DNA from: Candidatus Rokuibacteriota bacterium
GTDB taxonomy: Bacteria; Methylomirabilota; Methylomirabilia; Rokubacteriales; CSP1-6
NCBI GenBank assembly: GCA_016193045.1
Contig: JACPSW010000011.1
Span: 1 to 60,133 of the forward strand
Direction: 5' to 3'
DNA length: 60,133 nt
Part shown: positions 15,824 through 24,185 of the stretch, in pieces
Layout: each line of letters starts with the position of its first letter
Position numbering within the stretch: position 1 is the stretch's first letter
Notes under the pieces: generated by a model
The model's database searches: none
Told to the model about the DNA's origin: nothing
The model's input: the letters and a program-made list of their open reading frames with translations, nothing else
Position numbers and translations under genes: made by a program

Positions 15824-16986
15824 GTCGGCTTCAGCTTCTGCAGGCGGCGGCCGGCCTCCTGGAGCATGTCGTCCGTCTTCGGGAAACAGAAGCGGATCTT
15901 GGTCCGGCCCAGGTCCGGGTGGGCGTAGAAGGAAGAGCCGGGCACCGTCGTGACCCCCACCTCCTTCACCAGGTACATGGCGAAGGCGGTGTCGTCCGGG
16001 CAGTTGAAGCGCCGGAGGAAGTGGGCGGCCTCGGTGAGAATGTAATAGGCGCCCCGGGGCTTGTAGGCGACGAACCCCGCGGCCTCGATGAGCCCCAGCA
16101 GCAGGTCCCGCTTGGCCTGGTACATCTCGCGGAGCCAGACGTAGTAGGAGTCGGGCAGCGTCAGGGCCGTCACGGCCGCTTCCTGGAGCGGATGCGGGGC
16201 GCCGACGGTGACGAAGTCGTGGGCCCGCCGGATGCCGAGGGAGATCTCGGGCGAGGCCACGGCGTAGCCGACACGCCAGCCGGTGACGGAGTAGGACTTG
16301 GAAATCCCCGAGATCGTGACCGTCCGCTCCGCCATGCCCGGGAGCGTGGCGATGGGCGTGTGGGTCTGGCCGTCGAAGATGATGTGCTCGTAGATCTCGT
16401 CCGTGATCGCCAGGAGGTCGTGCGTGAGGCAGAGGTCGGCGATCAGCTGGAGCTCCCGGCGCGTGAAGACCTTTCCGGTGGGGTTGTTCGGGCTGTTGAA
16501 GATGATCGCGCGAGTGCGCGGGCCCACGGCCTTGGCCAGGCGGTCGGGGTCGAAGGAGAAGTCGGGCGGCTCGAGGGGGACGAAGACGGGCTCGGCCCCC
16601 GAGATGATGCAGCCCGGGCCGTAGTTCTCGTAGAAGGGCTCGAAGACGATCACCTCGTCGCCCGGATTCAGGACGGCGAGGAGCGTGGAGAGCATGGTCT
16701 CGGTGGAGCCGCAGCAGACCGTGACGTTCCGGTCCGGATCCAGCTCCATGCCATAGAACTTCCGGTACTTGTCGGCGATCGCCGTCCTGAGCTGCGGCGT
16801 CCCCCAGGTGATCGCGTACTGGTGGAAGTCCCCGTCGATGGCGCGGTGGGCGGCCTCCAGGAGCTCTCTGGGCGGGGGGAAGTTGGGCATCCCCTGGGCG
16901 AGGTTGACGCCCCCGTACTGGTTGTTGACCCGGGTCATCTCCCGGATCACCGACTCGGTGAATCCCTGGACCCGCTTGGAGATCAT
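15820..16986 (-). CDS. class I/II PLP-dependent aminotransferase
   Basis: 388-residue fold-type I aminotransferase. The PLP lysine lies in SGISKSYSVTGWRVGY; NSPNNPTGKVF and ITDEIYEHI carry the Asn and Asp/Tyr cofactor contacts; the C-terminal KIRFCF gives the substrate carboxylate Arg. The sequence style fits the kynurenine/glutamine/methionine aminotransferase group (MtnE/YbdL-like), but donor and acceptor cannot be fixed from sequence alone. Coupled to the glycerate kinase gene by a 4-bp overlap. Confidence 0.88.
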   Translation of the reverse strand: MISKRVQGFTESVIREMTRVNNQYGGVNLAQGMPNFPPPRELLEAAHRAIDGDFHQYAITWGTPQLRTAIADKYRKFYGMELDPDRNVTVCCGSTETMLSTLLAVLNPGDEVIVFEPFYENYGPGCIISGAEPVFVPLEPPDFSFDPDRLAKAVGPRTRAIIFNSPNNPTGKVFTRRELQLIADLCLTHDLLAITDEIYEHIIFDGQTHTPIATLPGMAERTVTISGISKSYSVTGWRVGYAVASPEISLGIRRAHDFVTVGAPHPLQEAAVTALTLPDSYYVWLREMYQAKRDLLLGLIEAAGFVAYKPRGAYYILTEAAHFLRRFNCPDDTAFAMYLVKEVGVTTVPGSSFYAHPDLGRTKIRFCFPKTDDMLQEAGRRLQKLKPT

Positions 16987-17004
16987 GGGGGGAAGGTCGG
17001 GGGG

Positions 17005-17484
17005 CTACTTCTTGGAACGGATCACCACCCCGGTGATCTGTTTCTCGTGGACCCGGATCGTGATCTCCTCCGTCCGGCCGGTCTGGGCGGGAACCGCCGC
17101 GACGCCGCCGGCGCCGGGGGCCCCGGTGGTCCCGATGGGCTGCTGGGGGGCGGTCACCGGGCGCTGGACTTTCTGCTCGGTGAAGACGTCCTTCACGATC
17201 AGAACCACGCCGCTGGCCCCGATCTTGGCGGCCTCCTCCTTCACTGCGGCCTCCACCTGGTCCATCGGAACCGTGGCGGGGACCCGAGTCCGTACCTCCC
17301 CGATCACTTCATAGTCGGCCGCAGGGGGATTCTTGTAAATGGTGACGGCCCTGGCGTCGGTGGAGGGATAGCTGAACTGGGGATCGCGGACGAGGGTCGG
17401 GGCGACCAGCGGGGCCGCACAGCCCGCGGCGAGCGCGACCGCAAACCCGGCAGCAAGCGCGACACGGAAGGGGTTGGTTGGCAC
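17005..17484 (-). CDS. small hypothetical lipoprotein
   Basis: 159 residues starting at GTG 17484 with a signal peptide and lipobox ALAAGC (Cys near residue 22). The mature part contains a VIGEV...IGASGVVLIV pattern common in small envelope lipoproteins with an alpha/beta sandwich, then a Pro/Gly-rich linker and a basic C-terminus. No specific function is recognised. It begins only a few bases after the NIL gene stop and so is probably co-transcribed with the sulfur genes upstream. Confidence 0.75.
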   Translation of the reverse strand: MPTNPFRVALAAGFAVALAAGCAAPLVAPTLVRDPQFSYPSTDARAVTIYKNPPAADYEVIGEVRTRVPATVPMDQVEAAVKEEAAKIGASGVVLIVKDVFTEQKVQRPVTAPQQPIGTTGAPGAGGVAAVPAQTGRTEEITIRVHEKQITGVVIRSKK

Positions 17485-17488
17485 GGCA

Positions 17489-17731
17489 CTACGGGACGAT
17501 GACGTCCCGCTCGACAGGATCCACCTTGACGCCCTTGCCCTTGAGCCAGGCGATGCCGCGCTCGAGGGTCTCCTCCTTGGCCTCGAGCTCCAGGATCACC
17601 CAGCCGTGGTCGGCCTTGACGTCCGCCCGCCGGATGTTGGTGACGATGTCGAAGTCCTTCACCAGGTGGTAGATGACGGGCTCCTGGATGCGCTCGGGCG
17701 GAAAGGTCAACCGCACCCGCATTCGCGCCAT
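17489..17731 (-). CDS. NIL domain protein
   Basis: 80-residue stand-alone NIL domain (the ligand-binding domain at the C-terminus of MetN methionine transporters). Typical pattern: VRLTFPPERIQEPVIYHLVK, then NIRRADVKADHGWVILELE. Single NIL proteins often accompany a sulfur carrier protein and threonine synthase or homocysteine-forming enzymes. Here it lies 9 bp after a MoaD/ThiS-like gene, so a sulfur amino acid role is likely, either sensing or binding the substrate. Confidence 0.88.
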   Translation of the reverse strand: MARMRVRLTFPPERIQEPVIYHLVKDFDIVTNIRRADVKADHGWVILELEAKEETLERGIAWLKGKGVKVDPVERDVIVP

Positions 17732-17740
17732 CGGGGATGC

Positions 17741-18016
17741 CTATCCCCCTGCGATCGCGGGCACAATGGACACCTGATCGCCTTCCTTCAGCGACGTCTT
17801 CTTCCCCTGGAGGAAGCGGATGTCCTCCTCGTTGACGTAGATGTTGATGAACCGGCGGACCTCGCCGCCCTCCTCGACCAGCCGCTCACGGAGGCCGGGA
17901 TACTGTCGCTCGAGATCCTCGATCAGGTCCGCCACGCTGTCGCCCTTCGCCTGCACCTCTCCCGCGCCCTTGGTGACCGCCCTGAGGGGGGTGGGGATCC
18001 GGACCAGAACTGGCAT
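17741..18016 (-). CDS. MoaD/ThiS-family sulfur carrier protein
   Basis: 91-residue beta-grasp ubiquitin-like protein that ends in GG directly (SIVPAIAGG), the form needed for adenylation and thiocarboxylation. GDQVSIVPAIAGG is the classical C-terminal block, and INIYVNEEDIRFL is the central one. It lies 13 bp after threonine synthase. The partner suggests a role in sulfur amino acid synthesis, as for CysO, rather than molybdopterin synthesis, although moeA lies 32 kb away. No E1-like or JAMM gene is next to it. Confidence 0.9.
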   Translation of the reverse strand: MPVLVRIPTPLRAVTKGAGEVQAKGDSVADLIEDLERQYPGLRERLVEEGGEVRRFINIYVNEEDIRFLQGKKTSLKEGDQVSIVPAIAGG

Positions 18017-18029
18017 CGTTTCCTCTCCT

Positions 18030-19277
18030 CTATGACCGCGCTTGAGACTTCAGCTCCGCCAGCGCCCGATCGAACGCCGAGAGCAACGGGCGGATCGTGA
18101 CGTGGGTCTCCAGCCGCTCGTAGAGCACGTCGGGCGTCTTGAGCCCGTTGCCGGTGATGCAGATCACGATGGACTCGTCCCGCGGGATCACGCCCGTCTC
18201 GATCAGTTTCTTCGTCACCGCCACGGTGACGCCCCCCGCGGTCTCCGTGAAGATCCCCTCCGTCCGGGCCAGCAGCAGCATTCCCTCGACGATCTCCTCG
18301 TCGGTGGCGTGCTCGCCGTAGCCGCCGGAGTCCTTGACGACCCGGTAGGCGTAATAACCGTCGGCCGGGTTGCCGATGGCGAGCGACTTGGCGATAGTGT
18401 TGGGCCTGACCGGGGTCAGGACGTCGGTGTCGTTCTTCACCATGGTGACGATGGGGCCGCAACCCGCCGCCTGGGCGGCGTACATCTTGGTGGCCGGCCG
18501 CTCGATCAACCCAAGCGACGCGAATTCACGGATCGCCTTCCAGATCTTGGTGATCAGCGACCCGCCGGCGCACGGCACCACGATGTGCCCCGGCGCCCGC
18601 CAGCCGAGCTGCTCCAGGATCTCGTACCCGTAGGTCTTGGAGCCTTCCGAGTAGTACGGCCGGATGTTGATGTTGACGAAGGCCCAGCGGTACTTGTCCG
18701 ACACCTCGGAGCAGAGGCGGTTGACCTCGTCGTAGGTCCCCTCCACGGCCACGAGCGTCGGCTGGTAAACGAGCGTGGCGACGATCTTGCCCTGCTCGAG
18801 ATCGGCGGGGATGAAGATATAGCTCTTGAGGCGCGCCTCGGCGGCGTGGGCCGCGACGGAGTTGGCCAGGTTGCCGGTGGAGGCGCAGGCGACGGTGTCG
18901 AAGCCGAACTCCTTTGCCCTGGTCACCGCCACCGCGACGACCCGATCCTTGAAGGACCAGGTGGGATGGCAGACCGAGTCGTTCTTGATCCAGAGCTCCC
19001 GCACCCCCAGCTCCTCGGCGAGGTTCTGGGAGCGGATCAGCGGCGTGAAGCCGACGTGATGGCCGACGGCGACGTCGCCCTCGATCGGGAGGAGTTCCCG
19101 GTAGCGCCAGATGCTGGGGGGACCGGCGGCGATGGACTGGCGGGTGATGGTCCCCTTCAAGGCCTCGTAATCGTAGTCCACCTCGACGGGGCCGAAACAG
19201 AACTCGCAGATGTGGACGGGAGAGGACGGGTACCTCCGCCCGCACTCCCTGCACTTCAGGCCTTTCAGCTTCGTCAT
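18030..19277 (-). CDS. thrC: threonine synthase (with N-terminal zinc ribbon)
   Basis: 415-residue fold-type II PLP enzyme converting O-phosphohomoserine to threonine. A zinc ribbon (CRECGRRYPSSPVHICEFC) occupies residues about 8-28; the PLP lysine is in WSFKDRVV near residue 112; ASTGNLANSVAAHAA is the Ser/Thr phosphate-binding segment. ATG 19277 is favoured because GGAG lies 6 nt upstream; ATG 19289 is a 4-residue longer alternative. It heads a run with a sulfur carrier and a NIL protein, so a related reaction that makes homocysteine or cysteine from phosphohomoserine/phosphoserine cannot be excluded. Confidence 0.88.
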   Translation of the reverse strand: MTKLKGLKCRECGRRYPSSPVHICEFCFGPVEVDYDYEALKGTITRQSIAAGPPSIWRYRELLPIEGDVAVGHHVGFTPLIRSQNLAEELGVRELWIKNDSVCHPTWSFKDRVVAVAVTRAKEFGFDTVACASTGNLANSVAAHAAEARLKSYIFIPADLEQGKIVATLVYQPTLVAVEGTYDEVNRLCSEVSDKYRWAFVNINIRPYYSEGSKTYGYEILEQLGWRAPGHIVVPCAGGSLITKIWKAIREFASLGLIERPATKMYAAQAAGCGPIVTMVKNDTDVLTPVRPNTIAKSLAIGNPADGYYAYRVVKDSGGYGEHATDEEIVEGMLLLARTEGIFTETAGGVTVAVTKKLIETGVIPRDESIVICITGNGLKTPDVLYERLETHVTIRPLLSAFDRALAELKSQARS

Positions 19278-19341
19278 GAGCCGCTCCATCGGTAGGGGAT
19301 TTGAGCCCCGGTTCGTGCTGCACCGACAAGCAATTTTTATT

Positions 19342-19370
19342 ACTAAACACTCGTTTTAGAGAAATGTCAA
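19342..19370 (-). promoter_or_regulatory. sigma70-type promoter of thrC
   Basis: On the minus strand, TTGACA (19370-19365) and TTTAGT (19347-19342) are separated by 17 bp in a locally AT-rich stretch, giving a leader of about 60 nt before thrC. Confidence 0.6.
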
Positions 19371-19451
19371 TGGCAGTTCGAGCCGAAACGCTCCGGAGCC
19401 GGCAGTCTCACCGCCGGCGACAGCGATGAGGCGAGGCCCGAGAAGATGCCG

Positions 19452-19457
19452 TATGAT
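19452..19457 (+). promoter_or_regulatory. TANNNT box before GTG 19466
   Basis: TATGAT lies 8 nt before the GTG start, so transcription would begin at or next to the start codon. No clear -35. Confidence 0.5.
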
Positions 19458-19465
19458 AGCGTGCC

Positions 19466-21238
19466 GTGACCGGCGCGCCGCTTCCCTTTTTCCTCCTGCT
19501 TGGCTTCGGCATCGCGTTCGCCGCGGCGGCTCTCGGCGGCGGGCTGCTAGTCTTCGACGACCACCCCGGCCAGCTCTTCCGCCTCTGGCACGGGCTGACC
19601 CGGGGCCTCCTCCCCTGGGAGTGGAATCCCGACTGGTGGGGCGGCTACCCCGAGCTCCAGTTCTACCCCCCCGGCTTCGTGTACCTCGGGGCTCTCATCC
19701 ATTATGGAGCGCTCGCGTTCTTGTCGCCGATGGCGGTCTATAAGGTACTCCTGTGGATCATCTACCTCCTCCCCGGCGTGACCGCCTTCTGGCTCCTGGC
19801 GCGGATCCTTCCCAGCCCGTGGCTGGCGCTGCCGGCGGCCTTCGTGACCCTGACGCTTTCCGCCGGGACGCGGAGCGGGGTGGAAGAAGGGCTCCGGTGG
19901 GGCCTGATCGCCGCCCGCCTGGGGTGGGGGCTTCTCCCGATGCTGGCGCTCTCGCTCGTGCGCTGGCAGGAGCGCGGGGGCCGGCTGCCGCTGCTGGCGG
20001 CGCCCCTGCTCGCGGGAATCGTCCTCACCCATCCGGCTCACGCCCCGGCGGGAGTCGGGCTGGTGCTCCTGGCAGCGTTCTTCGGTGAGGGCTCACGGAG
20101 AGACCGTTTCCGTCAGGCAGCGTGGATCCTGGTCGTCTCGGGCGGCCTGACGGCCTTCTGGACTCTCCCCCTTTTCGCTCATCTGAACTCCGCGCTCCCG
20201 CTGGCCTGGGGAGAGTTCAGCGCGGCCGCCCTGGGGCGCGACCTGCTTCGCCGCCCCCTCCTGGTGGTTCTGGTCGCGGGATGGCTCGCCGGCTGGGTGG
20301 CCGCCGCGCGGGCCAGCGCACTGAGTCGCCCGGCGTTCGGCCTGCTGGCGCTCCTGCCTCTGCTCAGCGCTATAACCGCGCTGGACGCCCTCGTGATCGA
20401 GCCGCTCGGGTTTCGCTGGCTCCCCGCCGATCGGCTGCTCGACAGCGTCAAGCTCGCCCTCGTCCTCGGCGGTGGGGCCGGCATCGCCTGGGCGCTCTGG
20501 CCGGCGCTGAGACGCTCCGCCCCCAAGGCCCGCTCGGCGGGGCTGGTCGCGACGGCCGGCTTGGTAGCGCTGGGGATTGTCGGCGCGGGCGAGCCGACGC
20601 TCTCGCTCTGGCCCAGGCAGAACGACTGGCCGAAGCTCGAGGAGACGGCTCGGGGCCTGAGGCTTCCCGAGTTATGGACCCAGCTTCGCTCGGCTCCTCC
20701 GGGAAGAATCCTCTTCGTCCGCTCCGCCGTCCCGCTCCGCTTCGGCCGCGAGTGGTGGCGTCCCCACACCCACATCACCGCCCTGACCCCCATGTTCACG
20801 GGCCGAGCGATCATCAACGGGACCTTCACCCATCCCTCACCCGTGGCGGGGCTGGTCTATACGGGCTCGGCAGACAATCGCCCCATCACGCGCCTGGCGG
20901 AACAACTGGATGGCAAGACCCTGTTCGGCCGCCCCCTCGAGACGCTCGCCCCCGCCGTCTTTGACCCCCTGGCCGAGCAGCTGGGGATCTCCACCGTGGT
21001 GGCGCTCGATGAAGATCGCGGCCGCCTTCCGTTCGTCGAGACGAACCCGCGCTTCTCCTCGCCTCGCCAGGTCGGGCCGTTCCTCGTGTTCGCGCTCAAG
21101 GACAAGCTGCCAACCCCGGAGTTTCAGGCGGCCCTCGCGGACTGGAACGGACGCTGGGGTTCGGTGGGGGTCGTTCTGACCGCGCTGGCGCTCGTCCTCT
21201 GGGGGGCCACGGCGCTCGTGATGCGGGGCCGTCCGTGA
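19466..21238 (+). CDS. polytopic membrane protein, GT-C/PTPS-related type
   Basis: 590-residue membrane protein with about 10 hydrophobic segments in the first 370 residues, a first-loop GGYPELQFYPPGFVY block, and a C-terminal soluble part of about 200 residues before a last membrane helix. The DWWGGYPELQFYPPG loop resembles the GT-C/YfhO-like and 6-pyruvoyl-tetrahydropterin-synthase-related membrane proteins, which handle lipid-linked sugars. I see no DXD-type motif that would settle this. GTG 19466 follows a TATGAT box. It is coupled to the EamA gene by a GTGA overlap. Confidence 0.7.
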   Translation: MTGAPLPFFLLLGFGIAFAAAALGGGLLVFDDHPGQLFRLWHGLTRGLLPWEWNPDWWGGYPELQFYPPGFVYLGALIHYGALAFLSPMAVYKVLLWIIYLLPGVTAFWLLARILPSPWLALPAAFVTLTLSAGTRSGVEEGLRWGLIAARLGWGLLPMLALSLVRWQERGGRLPLLAAPLLAGIVLTHPAHAPAGVGLVLLAAFFGEGSRRDRFRQAAWILVVSGGLTAFWTLPLFAHLNSALPLAWGEFSAAALGRDLLRRPLLVVLVAGWLAGWVAAARASALSRPAFGLLALLPLLSAITALDALVIEPLGFRWLPADRLLDSVKLALVLGGGAGIAWALWPALRRSAPKARSAGLVATAGLVALGIVGAGEPTLSLWPRQNDWPKLEETARGLRLPELWTQLRSAPPGRILFVRSAVPLRFGREWWRPHTHITALTPMFTGRAIINGTFTHPSPVAGLVYTGSADNRPITRLAEQLDGKTLFGRPLETLAPAVFDPLAEQLGISTVVALDEDRGRLPFVETNPRFSSPRQVGPFLVFALKDKLPTPEFQAALADWNGRWGSVGVVLTALALVLWGATALVMRGRP

Positions 21239-22146
21239 GCCGTCAGAACCTGGACGCCGTGGCCATGGGGATTCTCATGGCCTGCTGCGCGGCATGGGGC
21301 GTGAACCAGGTCGCCATCAAAATCAGCAACACCGGGATCACGCCGATCCTCGGCGCGGGGCTCCGCTCCGTGGTGGCGACGCTGTTCCTGATGGGGTGGT
21401 GCCGGATCCGGGGCGTCCGCCTGTTCGACCGCGACGGGAGCCTGGGCCACGGGATCGTGATCGGGCTCCTCTTCGCCGGCGAGTTCGTCTTCCTCTACTG
21501 GGGGCTGGTCTTCACCACCGCCTCACACAGCGTGATCTTCCTCTACACGGCGCCGTTCTTCGTCGCCGTGGGCGCCCACCTGTTCCTGCCCGACGAGCCC
21601 CTGAGGGCCGGGAAGGTCGTTGGCCTCGCCCTGGCATTCGCGGGGCTCTGGCTGGCGGTCGCCGACGGCCTCAGCTTCCCCACCCGGCGCGAGCTCCTGG
21701 GCGACCTCCTGGAGCTGATCGCCGCCCTCATGTGGGCGGCCACCACGGTGGTCATCAAGCGGCGGACGGACCTCCGCCTGACGCCCCAGAAAACACTCTT
21801 CTACCAGCTGGCCCTCTCCGCGGTGCTGCTGATCGGGCTCTCGCTCGGGGTGAAGGAAGCCGCCATCACCGACCCGAGGCCTCTGGTGCTGGCGGCGTTC
21901 CTTTACCAGAGCGTGCTCGTCGCCTTCGTCTCCTACCTCGCGTGGTTCTGGCTCCTGGCCCACTACCCCGCGTCCAACCTGGCGGCCTTCTCCTTCTGGA
22001 CGCCCGTCTTCGGCGTGTTCGCGGGCGGGCTCCTCCTGGGCGAGAGGATCTCCCCGCTCCTCTGGGGAGCCGTGGCGTTGGTGGCGGTGGGGATCTTCCT
22101 CGTGAACCGCCCGCCCCGTCAGTCGGCCCGGCGTCCCCGGAGGTAG
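21235..22146 (+). CDS. EamA/DMT-family transporter
   Basis: 303-residue drug/metabolite transporter with ten predicted helices in two EamA repeats (about 8-145 and 155-290). Typical blocks are AAWGVNQVAIK in helix 1, YTAPFFVAVGAHLFLPDEPL closing the first repeat, and SFWTPVFGVFAGGLLLGERI in the second. The substrate cannot be inferred. GTG 21235 overlaps the preceding stop. Confidence 0.9.
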   Translation: MSRQNLDAVAMGILMACCAAWGVNQVAIKISNTGITPILGAGLRSVVATLFLMGWCRIRGVRLFDRDGSLGHGIVIGLLFAGEFVFLYWGLVFTTASHSVIFLYTAPFFVAVGAHLFLPDEPLRAGKVVGLALAFAGLWLAVADGLSFPTRRELLGDLLELIAALMWAATTVVIKRRTDLRLTPQKTLFYQLALSAVLLIGLSLGVKEAAITDPRPLVLAAFLYQSVLVAFVSYLAWFWLLAHYPASNLAAFSFWTPVFGVFAGGLLLGERISPLLWGAVALVAVGIFLVNRPPRQSARRPRR

Positions 22147-22300
22147 ACACCCGCGGGCAGCGCCCTGCCTGACGCCGACCCCCAGCGGCGCCGCGTATTT
22201 TTCTTTGGGCATTGTCACGGCCCGCACGCTGGTTCTACGTGGGGTCCATGGCCCTCGCGCGGCCCACCTACCGCCCACGTCAGGCCGAGCGCGGCGTCCT

Positions 22301-22331
22301 TTGACGGCGCTGTAAGGGCGTCTGTTAGACT
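22301..22331 (+). promoter_or_regulatory. promoter of the nuclease-like gene
   Basis: TTGACG (22301-22306) and TAGACT (22326-22331) with a 19-bp spacer; TAGACT ends 6 nt before GTG 22338, another leaderless arrangement. The rest of 22147-22300 shows nothing clear. Confidence 0.4.
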
Positions 22332-22337
22332 CGTCGC

Positions 22338-23258
22338 GTGGCCGATTGGGACTACGACGACGAACCTATTGAGTACTCCGAGGAAGAGGCTCGCCCTCGG
22401 GACGCGAAGACCGATGAGGCGAAAGAGGTCTTGCTCGCATACTTTCAGGCGAATCCAGGGAAGGTATTCTACGAGCGGCAGCTTGTAGTAATGTTCGAAC
22501 AGGCCCGCCGCCCTCGCCCGTATCTAGCGGGGGGAGGGTTCTTCCACTGGATAACGGTTCGAGCGCTAAATGAGTTGGTTGGCGAGGGAAGGATCAGGTC
22601 AGTAACCCTGCCTCGGGCGGAGCCAGTGACGGACGCAGCGATCAGAGGAGAAGAGGAGGTCGTTGCGGGACCGAAAATCCGATTCTTCTGGTCGCGCCGG
22701 GCGCGATACGTAGCTCGTCAGGCGGAGGCGATTCGGAGGCTTGTCGCGCAGTTCTCGCGGACGCAGTTTGGACGCGCGATCGGGCAGCAGGGAGAAGCGA
22801 TGTTCGACGGTGCGCTGCCGACGAAGGGATTCATGCCGAAGGCTTGGAACACGCGAGCCTGGGAGGGCCGGGAATGGACGGAAACAGACCATAATCTTGA
22901 CCGGGTGTTTGTGCGTGACGGGATCGCGTATGGGATCGAGATCAAGAATACGCTGGAGTACATCGACCGGGAGGAGTTGGAGCTGAAACTTCGGATGTGT
23001 GAACACCTTCGGCTTACGCCACTGTTCATTGTTCGCATGGCTCCGAAGAGCTACATTCAGAAGGTGCGACAAGCCGGAGGCTACACACTGCCGTTTGAAT
23101 GGCAGCAGTACCCGTACGGAGCGGGGGAGTTTGCGGTGAAGGTGCGAGAGGAACTGAACCTTCCAGTTGACTGCCGGGCTCGGATCGAGGAGGGGACGGT
23201 GCAGCGGTTTCTGAAGTGGCACTTGAAAACGCACGGGTTGGGGCTCGGGGATGGGTGA
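22338..23258 (+). CDS. putative PD-(D/E)XK nuclease-like protein with winged-helix N-terminus
   Basis: 306 residues, acidic N-terminus, then a winged-helix-like segment (about 28-105: AKEVLLAYFQANPGKVFYER, ALNELVGEGRIRSV) and a C-terminal region with TDHNLDRVF followed by GIAYGIEIKNT (about 188-212). The D...EIK spacing fits a PD-(D/E)XK core, as in restriction-type nucleases. GC content is visibly lower than in neighbours, the gene stands alone, and the next 900 bases are gene debris, all consistent with a recently acquired defence or mobile-element gene. Family assignment is by motif only. Confidence 0.55.
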   Translation: MADWDYDDEPIEYSEEEARPRDAKTDEAKEVLLAYFQANPGKVFYERQLVVMFEQARRPRPYLAGGGFFHWITVRALNELVGEGRIRSVTLPRAEPVTDAAIRGEEEVVAGPKIRFFWSRRARYVARQAEAIRRLVAQFSRTQFGRAIGQQGEAMFDGALPTKGFMPKAWNTRAWEGREWTETDHNLDRVFVRDGIAYGIEIKNTLEYIDREELELKLRMCEHLRLTPLFIVRMAPKSYIQKVRQAGGYTLPFEWQQYPYGAGEFAVKVREELNLPVDCRARIEEGTVQRFLKWHLKTHGLGLGDG

Positions 23259-23360
23259 ATTCGGATGGGATTCACATGGAGTGATAGGTAAGCCTGCGTA
23301 ATGATTGATGGTCTTGCGTACCTCTATGAATACAAGATTGTCTCGTAGGGGCTTAGGTAG

Positions 23361-23565
23361 ATGACCCTCTGCGCCGACCTCGAACAATTTCCTTCACGTC
23401 CACCGTCCCCACGGCGACCTGACATGGTGGGCCGGTTCGCCGTCGCCGGACGACTACCGGGTCCGACTCACCTGCCCTTGCGGGGCGGTCTTCAGCCGGT
23501 GGGTGGCGCCGGAGATCGCAGAGCATGATCTGCTACGCTCCGGGCTCCCAGCCTTCGAGAACTGA
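23361..23565 (+). pseudogene. frameshifted small CXC-type protein
   Basis: ATG 23361 opens a frame reading MTLCADLEQF. Adding a one-base shift at the C-run near 23391 continues as LHVHRPHGDLTWWAG, then RVRLTCPCGAVFSRWV and ends at TGA 23563. The shifted frame lacks any start of its own. The joined product of about 67 residues, with CPCG, looks like one small protein interrupted by a single inserted C. It could also be a sequencing error. Function unknown. Confidence 0.6.
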
Positions 23566-23580
23566 CAGGGATGGCATCAG

Positions 23581-23853
23581 TTGGTTGAGATAGTCTACGG
23601 GCTCGAATTGAACGTGTTGCGGGCGGTCGCGGAGGGATTGAAGCTGCCTCCACGCGCTGCAGCAGGAGTCGAGCGGCCTTACGCGACGTACGATAATGTT
23701 CGGACGGCCCTACGTTCGTGGTCGTACTCTGATAGCTATATCTATTCAATCCTGCGGAACCTCGGAAAGAAAAGGCTGATCTGGATCAGCCACTACTACT
23801 GCGGGAGCGGCGGCTACCCGAACGACCCGGTCAGAGAGTGGAGGTACACTTGA
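23581..23853 (+). CDS. small hypothetical protein, possibly helix-turn-helix
   Basis: 90 residues from TTG 23581, 15 bp after the preceding pseudogene. The centre (TYDNVRTALRSWSYSDSYIY then SILRNLGKKRLIWIS) has the helix pattern and basic wing of a small winged-helix protein. Lower GC than the window average. The start is uncertain; no good SD is visible. Confidence 0.4.
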   Translation: MVEIVYGLELNVLRAVAEGLKLPPRAAAGVERPYATYDNVRTALRSWSYSDSYIYSILRNLGKKRLIWISHYYCGSGGYPNDPVREWRYT

Positions 23854-23948
23854 CGAAGGAAGGTCGAGACTTGCTTCGACATACGTAGCCGCTGCGGAGC
23901 GAGAGGCGTTGCGGGAGATGCTGGCGACGTGCTGAGTTGGAGGGCAGA

Positions 23949-24180
23949 ATGAAGACGTTCCTCGTTGCTCTACTCCTTCTCGTTGTTGCGACAGGCACGG
24001 CGTTCGCGGAGTGCGCGTGGGTGTTGTGGCAGCAAGACACCGTCTTCACGGAAAGGACATGGATCAGAGAGGGCTGGCCGTTCCATTGGGCGGTCACCGA
24101 GAGGAGCCCTCTGCCACGGTCGGAGTTTCGGACGCTTGAGGAATGTAATCACGCGTGGCCCATCCGATCCGCTCATCGCT
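23949..24180 (+). pseudogene. secreted protein gene truncated at its 3' end
   Basis: ATG 23949, with GGAGGG 9 nt upstream, starts MKTFLVALLLLVVATGTAFA followed by ECAWVLWQQDT and about 40 further residues to TLEEC. After about 24150 the frame runs on without its own stop into the antisense of the CDF gene, up to 25382. The real protein, a short signal-peptide protein with conserved Cys/Trp, was probably cut by a deletion joining it to the 3' end of the CDF gene. Confidence 0.55.
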
Positions 24181-24185
24181 GGCCG

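Noticed and set aside
14558..15928. 456-codon plus-strand frame opposite the glycerate kinase gene
   Set aside because: High-GC antisense shadow; the minus-strand product has complete DUF4147 and MOFRL domains.
17741..18016. MoaD-like gene as part of molybdopterin synthase
   Set aside because: No MoaE next to it; its neighbours are threonine synthase and a NIL protein, so a sulfur amino acid role is more likely.
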